Positions 6,340-10,917 of a stretch of 10,917 nt of DNA are shown here, in pieces. A program made the translations under genes and the position numbers. Position 1 is the first letter of the stretch, and the number at the start of each line of letters is the position of its first letter. The notes beneath the pieces were generated by a model. The model saw only the letters and a program-made list of their open reading frames with translations, was not told the DNA's origin and made no database searches. The DNA comes from Chloroflexota bacterium (GTDB lineage Bacteria > Chloroflexota > Limnocylindria > Limnocylindrales > CSP1-4). The stretch spans positions 1 through 10,917 of the forward strand of contig JAJYMP010000580.1 of assembly GCA_021786915.1 (NCBI GenBank), read 5' to 3'.

Positions 6340-6447
6340 CGGGCCGCCATGTCCGTGGACGGCGGCCCGCGATGGTTCTGCCTGGGGGGCTGACACCAGT
6401 CAGCCCCTCGAGACTGGCGGTTCCGTGGCTCGCGCCCCCGGACCGCC
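6340..6447. other. Cluster of three strong hairpins in a 677-bp gene-free region (candidate structured RNA)
   Basis: Hairpin 1: CGGGCCGCC (6340-6348) with GGCGGCCCG (6361-6369). Hairpin 2: GGGGCTGAC (6386-6394) with GTCAGCCCC (6399-6407), loop ACCA. Hairpin 3: GGCGGT-T-CCG (6416-6425, one bulged base) with CGGACCGCC (6439-6447). A weaker 5-bp hairpin, GGGTC/GACCC, precedes them at about 6307-6324. None is followed by a T-run. They could be a non-coding RNA, a transcript end or a long leader. No known riboswitch, tRNA, SRP or RNase P motif was recognised. The rest of the 6275-6951 gap shows no convincing gene. Confidence 0.4.
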
Positions 6448-6893
6448 GTCAGCAGCCAGCTCGGGTGTCGCTCGAGATGTTGCCCGCGCGAGGGCGGCTG
6501 ACCGGATTCAAGACACCGCGCGATGCGTCTTCGCTCGCAGTCAATCGGCGCGCCAGAGTCCAGCGCCGCCGCGAGCCCAGGCTCAAGGCCGATCGCATCG
6601 ACATCACCCCGATGCCTCCCGGAACGCCCATGCACGGAGGAGGTTTGGAGGACTCCATTATCTCGCCCCGGGCAATCCCCCCGATCGTGGGATGACGTTC
6701 GCCGAGAGGCGGGCACGGGTTGCAACGACACGACACCTGCCGCGATCGACACGGCGCCGTCCTGCCTCGACCCCTTCGCGCTGCTGGGCAACGGGACGGA
6801 CATCAACCGCGACAAGCTGGGGCGAGGTGCGGTTCGTCGGCGGCTGGGGCCGGGCGGGTGGCGGCCCGTTCCCCGTCGGCCGTTGCGAGCCGG

Positions 6894-6899
6894 TATGGT
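6894..6899 (+). promoter_or_regulatory. Possible -10 box of the ECF transporter operon
   Basis: TATGGT matches four of six bases of the -10 consensus and lies 52 bases before the S-component start codon. That leaves a short 5' leader with a G+C-rich hairpin (GCCCGC 6910-6915 with GCGGGC 6921-6926) before the ribosome site. There is no clear -35 hexamer at the expected distance, so the assignment is weak. Confidence 0.3.
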
Positions 6900-6951
6900 T
6901 GGGGCCTGCGCCCGCGGGCGGCGGGCCTCAAGCGGTGAGACGGAGGATCGG

Positions 6952-7641
6952 ATGGCGGTCAGTGTGTCGCGGCGGCTGCCCGACGACGCCAGCCTGACGC
7001 AGGCGGTGATGATCGTCGCGCTGTGCGCCGCGCTGAACGTGTTCGGCGGCTTCACGGCGAAGGCCCTGGCCATCCCGATCGTCTACCTCGACACCATCGG
7101 CACCTTCGTCGCGGCCGTGCTCCTCGGCCCGTGGTGGGGCGCGGCCGCCGGCGTCACCTACAACCTCACGGCGTCGCTGACGTTCGACCCGGGCACGTGG
7201 CCGTTCGCCATCGTGAGCGTCGTGGTCGCCCTGCTGTGGGGCTACGGGATCCGCGGGTTCGGCATGGGCCGCTCGCCGATCACGTTCTTCGCGCTCGGCC
7301 TGGTCGTGGCCGTGGTCTCCGCGATCGTGGCGTCGCCCATTGTCCTGTTCCTCTACGGCGGGGCCACGGGGAGCGCCTCGGACGCGATCACGTTCGCCGC
7401 GCAGCTGGCCGGGCTCGACCAGGGACCGGCCGTGTTCCTCAGCAACATCGAGAGCAACCTGGCGGACAAGGTCCTCACCGGGTCGGTGGGGCTCGCCCTC
7501 GTCCGAGCGCTGCCCGGGACGAGCGTTGCCGGCCTGCGCCTGCCCGCGCAGTCTCGGTTCGGCACCCTCGCGATGACGAGCGGCGGCCTCGCCATCGGGG
7601 TGGCGCTGGTGCTCGTGGCGATGGCCCTGCCCCACGGCTGA
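6952..7641 (+). CDS. ECF transporter S component (substrate-binding membrane subunit)
   Basis: A 229-residue hydrophobic protein with about six membrane segments (roughly 16-33, 38-60, 63-77, 85-103, 110-135 and 207-227). The block YLDTIGTFVAAVLLGPWWGA (45-64) followed by AGVTYNL resembles S components in which LGPxxGAxxG connects two helices. The glycine-rich GPWWG turn and the size (about 200 residues) fit the ECF S-subunit fold. The family's job is to bind a vitamin or similar micronutrient in the membrane and topple with EcfT. I could not match the sequence to RibU, BioY, ThiT, YkoE, QueT or CbrT signatures, so the substrate is unassigned. ATG 6952 is preceded by CGGAGGA at 6941-6947; the same frame is open far upstream but without family-like sequence. 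It is the first gene of an S-ATPase-T operon, 19 bases before the ATPase gene. Confidence 0.84.
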   Translation: MAVSVSRRLPDDASLTQAVMIVALCAALNVFGGFTAKALAIPIVYLDTIGTFVAAVLLGPWWGAAAGVTYNLTASLTFDPGTWPFAIVSVVVALLWGYGIRGFGMGRSPITFFALGLVVAVVSAIVASPIVLFLYGGATGSASDAITFAAQLAGLDQGPAVFLSNIESNLADKVLTGSVGLALVRALPGTSVAGLRLPAQSRFGTLAMTSGGLAIGVALVLVAMALPHG

Positions 7642-7660
7642 TCGGCCGCAGGCGCAGGCC

Positions 7661-9445
7661 GTGGCTGAGCCGCGCGGGCCCGTCATCGCCCTGGCCGGCT
7701 TCGGCTTCCGCCACGCCGGGTCGGATCGGCCGGCTCTGGCCGACGTTACGCTCGAGGTTCGGTCCGGCGAGTACCTGGGCGTCCTGGGCGCCACGGGCGC
7801 GGGTGCCACGACGCTCCTGACCGCGCTCGACGGGGTGGTGCCGCAGCTGGTCCGCGGCCAGGCGAGCGGGACCATCTCGGTCCTCGGCCGCGACCCGCGC
7901 ACCGTTCCCGTGCCCGACCAGGCGGGCCAGGTGGGCCTCGTGTTCGACGACCCCGGGCTCGCGACCACCCAGGCGACCGTCGCCGACGAGGTCGCGTTCG
8001 GGCTCGAGAACCTCGGCGTGCAGCGTGAGGAGATGGACGCGCGGATCGCCGCCGCGCTGCTCGCGGTGGGCCTGGCCGGGTTCGAGGGCCGTGATCCGGC
8101 CACGCTCTCCGGCGGAGAGCAGCAGCGGCTCGCGATCGGCTGTGCGCTCGTGACCGGGCCGTCGATCCTGGTCCTCGACGAGCCCTCGGCGAACCTCGAC
8201 CCGGCTGGGCGCCGGTCGCTGTACGGCATCGTGCGGCGGCTGAACCGCGAGCACGGCGTGACGGTGGTCGTGGCGGACCAGGACCCGGCCGGGATCGCAC
8301 GGGATGCGACACGGGTCGTGGTGCTCGACGGCGGCCGGGTGGTGGCCGATGGAGCCCCGGAGGTCGTCCTCGGCTCGCCCGGGACCCTTCGCCTGCACGG
8401 CGTCCGAGCAACCGATGCCGCCGCGCTGGGCGCGGCGCTGGGGCTGGTGCCGCCGATCCCCACCGCGGGGCCGGACCTTGCCCGGCGCCTGAAGCTGCGG
8501 AGCGCAGCAGGCCCGGCGCGAGAGAGGGCCCCCGAATCCGCGGCCCACGCCGTCCTCGACGTCCGCGACGTCACCTACAGCTACCCGGGCTCGGACCGCC
8601 CGGCCGTCGCCGGGATCACGTTGCGGGCGGCCCGAGGCGAGGTGCTCGGCATCGTCGGTGCCAACGGGAGCGGCAAGACCACCCTGGGTCGGCTCGTGAA
8701 CGGCCTGATCCGGCCTGGGCATGGCCGGATCAGCGTGGACGGGATGGACACGGCCGCCCACCCGGTCCGAACGCTGGCTGCGCACGTCGGGTCTGTCTTC
8801 CAGGACCCGGCCCACCAGCTGTTCGCGGGCACCGTGGCCGAGGAGCTGGCCCTCGGACCCAGGGCGCTCGGCATGTCCGAGGCGCGGATCGGCGAACGGG
8901 TGCGCGAGCTGGCGCAGGCGCTCGAGATCGACGGGCTGCTCACCCGCCACCCGCTCCGACTGGGCCGCGCCGAGCGCAAGCTCGTGGCGCTCGCGGCGGT
9001 GCTCGCGATGCGCCCGCGCGTGCTGGTGCTCGACGAGCCCACGACGGGTGCGGACCTGCGACTGGCGGGGGTCATCGAGGGGAGGATCCGGGCCGCGGCG
9101 GGGGAGGAGGGGACGGCGGTGCTGGTCGCCTCCCATGACATGGGGTTCCTCGGCCGCGTGGCCTCGCGGCTGGTCGTGATGGACATGGGCCGGGTGGTCG
9201 CTGACGGCCCCATCCGATCGGTCTTCGCCGACGTGCAGCTGCTGGCGCTCGCGGGGCTGGAGCCGCCGGAGGTCACCCGTGTCGCGCTCGCGCTTGCCCC
9301 GCGCGGGCCGGAGCCGTGGCCCCCGGTGTCGATCGACGAGGCCGTGGCCGTGCTGCGGGCGGCGGGTCCGGAGCCGGCGCCGAGACCCCGTGAAGCGGAT
9401 TCGGCCGACGCGCCGGCCACGACCGCTGACGGGGGGCCGCCATGA
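7661..9445 (+). CDS. Fused ECF transporter ATPase (two ABC domains, EcfA-EcfA' type) with asymmetric ATP sites
   Basis: A 594-residue protein with two tandem ABC domains (about 8-240 and 298-530) and a Pro/Ala-rich tail. Domain 1: degenerate Walker A GATGAGATT (43-51, Ala49 where Lys is expected), Asp96 at the Q-loop position in VFDDP, intact signature LSGGEQ (149-154), intact Walker B ILVLDEP (169-175), and Gln207 instead of the switch His (VADQD). Domain 2: canonical Walker A GANGSGKTT (333-341), Q-loop Gln381 in VFQDP, Walker B VLVLDEP (454-460) and His492 in ASHD, but the signature position reads LGRAERK (434-440) instead of LSGGE. The domains energise the S and T membrane subunits; the fused S-AA'-T order resembles ykoEDC. 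The GTG start has only a weak GCAGG ahead of it. The gene overlaps ecfT by 4 bases (ATGA). Confidence 0.95.
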   Translation: MAEPRGPVIALAGFGFRHAGSDRPALADVTLEVRSGEYLGVLGATGAGATTLLTALDGVVPQLVRGQASGTISVLGRDPRTVPVPDQAGQVGLVFDDPGLATTQATVADEVAFGLENLGVQREEMDARIAAALLAVGLAGFEGRDPATLSGGEQQRLAIGCALVTGPSILVLDEPSANLDPAGRRSLYGIVRRLNREHGVTVVVADQDPAGIARDATRVVVLDGGRVVADGAPEVVLGSPGTLRLHGVRATDAAALGAALGLVPPIPTAGPDLARRLKLRSAAGPARERAPESAAHAVLDVRDVTYSYPGSDRPAVAGITLRAARGEVLGIVGANGSGKTTLGRLVNGLIRPGHGRISVDGMDTAAHPVRTLAAHVGSVFQDPAHQLFAGTVAEELALGPRALGMSEARIGERVRELAQALEIDGLLTRHPLRLGRAERKLVALAAVLAMRPRVLVLDEPTTGADLRLAGVIEGRIRAAAGEEGTAVLVASHDMGFLGRVASRLVVMDMGRVVADGPIRSVFADVQLLALAGLEPPEVTRVALALAPRGPEPWPPVSIDEAVAVLRAAGPEPAPRPREADSADAPATTADGGPP

Positions 9446-10335
9446 CCGTCACCGCCTCGCCGTTCGCGTACGCGCATGGTTCGTCCTGGCTCCACCGGCG
9501 GAGCGCCGTGGCGAAGGTGGCGTGGCTGGCGGCCGCGCTGGCGTTCGCGCTGGCCACGCTCCACCCGGTCCCGCTGCTGCTCGTGTTCGCGGGGGGCGTC
9601 GCGCTGGCCGTCTCGGCTGGCGTCGGGGGGCGGATGTGGCGGGCCATGCGCCTGCTCGGGCCCCTGGCCGCGTCGATCGTGGTGCTGCAGGCGGCGGCGC
9701 CGGGCGTGTGCGGCGTCGGCTGCACGGAGGTCGCGCGAGTGGGGACGGTGACGATCACCGCCGAGGCGCTCGGACGGGGGGTCGCCTACGTCTCGCGCCT
9801 GCTGGCGATCGAGTCGGCGGGGGTCGTGCTGCTGGTGACCACCCGCCCCGCGGACCTCTTCGGCGCGCTCCGGCGGCTGCGTGTGCCGCACCCCGTGGCC
9901 CTGCTGCTCGCGACCACGATGGAGCTCGTCCCGCTGCTCCAGCGCGAGCTCGCGGTCGTGCTCGATGCCCAGCGTGCGCGAGGGATGCGGGCGAGCGGCG
10001 CACGCGCCCTGGTGCCTGCGCTCCTGCCCGTGTTCGTGTCCGCCTTCGAGCGTGTGGGCCGGCTCGCCATCTCGATGGAGGCCCGGGGCTACGGTGCGTC
10101 TGCCGCCCGCACATCGTATCGGACAGACGCGTTCAGCCGGAGCGACCGGGCCCTCGCGTGGGCGGGCGTCGTCGCGGGCGTCGCGGGCGTCGCCACGGGC
10201 ACGATCCTGTGGGGCCCGGCGTCGGTGCCCGCGCTCGTGGTGCCGGCCTGGGCGGCCCTCGTGATCGTCGGGGCGGCCGGCCTCGCGTTCGCTGGCCTGG
10301 TCGCAGCGACGCTGGTGGCGGTGGCGCGGGCTTAG
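9442..10335 (+). CDS. ecfT: EcfT, energy-coupling transmembrane subunit of an ECF importer
   Basis: A 297-residue membrane protein whose ATG overlaps the ATPase stop codon (ATGA), implying coupled translation. The N-terminus has the family pattern SSWLHRRSAVAKVAWL (14-29) before the first helices. TTRPADLFGALRRLRVPHP (133-151) precedes the coupling region, where the two diagnostic Ala-Arg-Gly motifs occur: DAQRARG (175-181) and SMEARG (211-216). In characterised EcfT proteins these arginines dock into grooves of the ATPase domains. Two further membrane segments (about 238-260 and 262-295) follow. A CGVGC pair of cysteines (90-94) sits in a probable extracytoplasmic loop and is unusual. EcfT binds the S component of the same operon and the fused ATPase, making a dedicated (group I) ECF transporter. 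Confidence 0.95.
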   Translation: MTVTASPFAYAHGSSWLHRRSAVAKVAWLAAALAFALATLHPVPLLLVFAGGVALAVSAGVGGRMWRAMRLLGPLAASIVVLQAAAPGVCGVGCTEVARVGTVTITAEALGRGVAYVSRLLAIESAGVVLLVTTRPADLFGALRRLRVPHPVALLLATTMELVPLLQRELAVVLDAQRARGMRASGARALVPALLPVFVSAFERVGRLAISMEARGYGASAARTSYRTDAFSRSDRALAWAGVVAGVAGVATGTILWGPASVPALVVPAWAALVIVGAAGLAFAGLVAATLVAVARA

Positions 10336-10339
10336 GGCA

Positions 10340-10386
10340 GCCGAGTCAGGCGGCGGTTCCCTGCAGTTTCAGGCGTGCGCCTCGGC
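10340..10386. terminator. Possible bidirectional stem-loop after ecfT
   Basis: GCCG (10340-10343) and AGGCG (10348-10352) can pair with CGGC (10383-10386) and CGCCT (10378-10382), giving 9 bp with a 4-base bulge. It starts 5 bases after the ecfT stop, between convergent genes. There is no T-tract. A separate 8-bp inverted repeat, CCCTGCAG (10359-10366) with CTGCAGGG (10446-10453), also spans this 129-base gap. Function is inferred from position only. Confidence 0.25.
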
Positions 10387-10464
10387 TCGGGTCGGGCGCG
10401 ACGTGTGACCTGCCTGCATCGTGCTGTGGGCGATCATGCCCCCGGCTGCAGGGTTGCTCGGGTC

Positions 10465-10707
10465 TCAGCCGAACCAGGTATCGATGTCGCCGTCCTCGAC
10501 GCGAGGCATCGTCAGGACGTTGAAGATCGCCTCTGGCGGCATCGTCGTGCGCCGTGCCACGAGGGCCGCAATCCGGCGGGCGTCGTTGTGGCATCGGCGG
10601 AGGGCTGTGCGGTCGAGGCGGGGCCAGAGGGCCAAGGCGCGCCGCTCGAGCGCGCCGACGCCTTCGCTCCTGACCGAGCTCCCCCGGACCAGCTCGATGG
10701 TCGCCAC
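10465..10707 (-). CDS. Hypothetical protein, 80 residues
   Basis: An 80-residue protein starting at GTG 10707-10705, preceded on the - strand by a perfect GGAGGT Shine-Dalgarno sequence with a 5-base spacer. That makes the start and the gene convincing despite its small size. The product is mostly helical in appearance. Residues 17-50 are basic with regular Leu and Ala (GALERRALALWPRLDRTALR), then MPPEAIFNVLTMPRVEDGD (56-74), and the chain ends DTWFG. There is no signal peptide, membrane segment or metal-binding cluster; a single Cys lies in RRCHND (37-42). I do not recognise a family. It converges on ecfT and is divergent from the lipoprotein gene at the right edge. A regulatory or antitoxin-like role is possible only in the sense that such small basic proteins often have one. 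Confidence 0.75.
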   Translation of the reverse strand: MATIELVRGSSVRSEGVGALERRALALWPRLDRTALRRCHNDARRIAALVARRTTMPPEAIFNVLTMPRVEDGDIDTWFG

Positions 10708-10807
10708 CGAACACCTCCTTCGGTATGGGGGATGCTGCTCGCGTCCGCTGTCACCCGCAAGGGTCCGCGCGGCGAAGTTTTCTCAACCTTCAGGCCCTCC
10801 CGGCCGA

Positions 10808-10836
10808 TTGACCGGCCGGCCGCGCCCGGGCACCCT
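10808..10836 (+). promoter_or_regulatory. Putative promoter of the lipoprotein gene
   Basis: TTGACC (10808-10813) is a near-consensus -35 hexamer. After exactly 17 bases, CACCCT (10831-10836) is a poor -10 that keeps only the A2 and T6 positions, and it ends 6 bases before the GTG start. CCGGCC (10800-10805) and GGCCGG (10814-10819) form an inverted repeat around the -35 element. The arrangement suggests a leaderless transcript but is weakly supported. Confidence 0.35.
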
Positions 10837-10842
10837 GTTGCC

Positions 10843-10917
10843 GTGAAGCAGCTGCCGAGCGGGGTACGGCCGATCGTGGCCGCCTTGGTGCTGGTCGCTG
10901 CCTGCGGGTCGCCGGTC
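10843..10917 (+). CDS. Lipoprotein N-terminus (partial, runs off the right edge)
   Basis: From GTG 10843 there are 25 open codons to the end of the window. The product begins MKQLPSGVRP, a short positively charged n-region, followed by the hydrophobic IVAALVLVAAC. Val18-Ala19-Ala20-Cys21 forms a lipobox, with Cys21 as the expected lipidated residue after signal peptidase II cleavage, followed by GSPV. The mature protein would therefore be anchored on the outer face of the cytoplasmic membrane. Nothing of the mature domain is in the window, so function is unknown; substrate-binding proteins are the commonest class with this start. There is no Shine-Dalgarno sequence ahead of the GTG, and a promoter-like pair lies just upstream. 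It is divergent from the 80-residue hypothetical gene. Confidence 0.68.
   Translation, partial: MKQLPSGVRPIVAALVLVAACGSPV

Noticed and set aside
6349..6393. 14-codon leader peptide with Trp, Phe and Cys
   Set aside because: No ribosome binding site, and about 560 bases from the next + strand gene. Mentioned only as part of the hairpin cluster.
6275..6951. Known riboswitch (TPP, cobalamin, FMN, preQ1) controlling the ECF operon
   Set aside because: Searched by eye for the conserved boxes of these classes and did not find them. A covariance-model scan would be decisive.
5006..6997. 663-residue + strand open frame across the methyltransferase
   Set aside because: Antisense to two well-supported - strand genes, and the translation is Arg/Pro-rich without family motifs.
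7475..9136. Long antisense frames opposite the fused ATPase
   Set aside because: The ATPase strand carries two complete sets of ABC landmarks; the antisense products have no recognisable features.

Overview
The window is very GC-rich bacterial DNA. Coding frames show an almost pure G/C third codon position, and starts are a mix of ATG and GTG. Gene content (YajQ, a dedicated ECF vitamin-type transporter with a fused ATPase, a DHA3-like MFS permease, a Gram-positive-style lipoprotein start) fits Chloroflexota (Limnocylindria-like) or Actinomycetota. The sequence alone does not decide between them. No rRNA, tRNA, CRISPR array, transposase or phage gene is visible, so this looks like ordinary chromosome.

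Left block, + strand (1-3271): a possible tail of an upstream gene, then yajQ, a 35-residue single-pass membrane protein, a thiamine-diphosphate enzyme of the acetolactate-synthase superfamily with a 149-residue acidic extension, and a DUF952 protein overlapping it by 4 bases. Spacing suggests one transcription unit. It meets a convergent MFS permease gene at about 3290, and a perfect 10-bp hairpin sits at the junction.

Middle block, - strand (3311-6274): the MFS permease, a 446-bp gene-free stretch with five degenerate repeats about 50 bp apart, then a SAM-dependent methyltransferase followed 13 bases later by a charged, largely disordered hypothetical protein. The MFS and methyltransferase genes each have a TANNNT -10 box exactly 6 bases before the start codon and an inverted repeat nearby. 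This suggests leaderless, possibly regulated promoters.

Right block: 677 bp without a convincing gene, carrying a cluster of strong hairpins, then a compact + strand operon (6952-10335) for a complete ECF importer: S component, one polypeptide with two ABC ATPase domains, and EcfT. The double ATPase is the most striking object here. Domain 1 has lost its Walker A lysine, Q-loop Gln and switch His but keeps LSGGE. Domain 2 keeps all of those but has lost the signature motif. Head-to-tail pairing would therefore give one consensus and one fully degenerate ATP site. The window ends with a small - strand hypothetical gene and the first 25 codons of a + strand lipoprotein.

All family assignments were made by eye from motifs. 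No database search was run.
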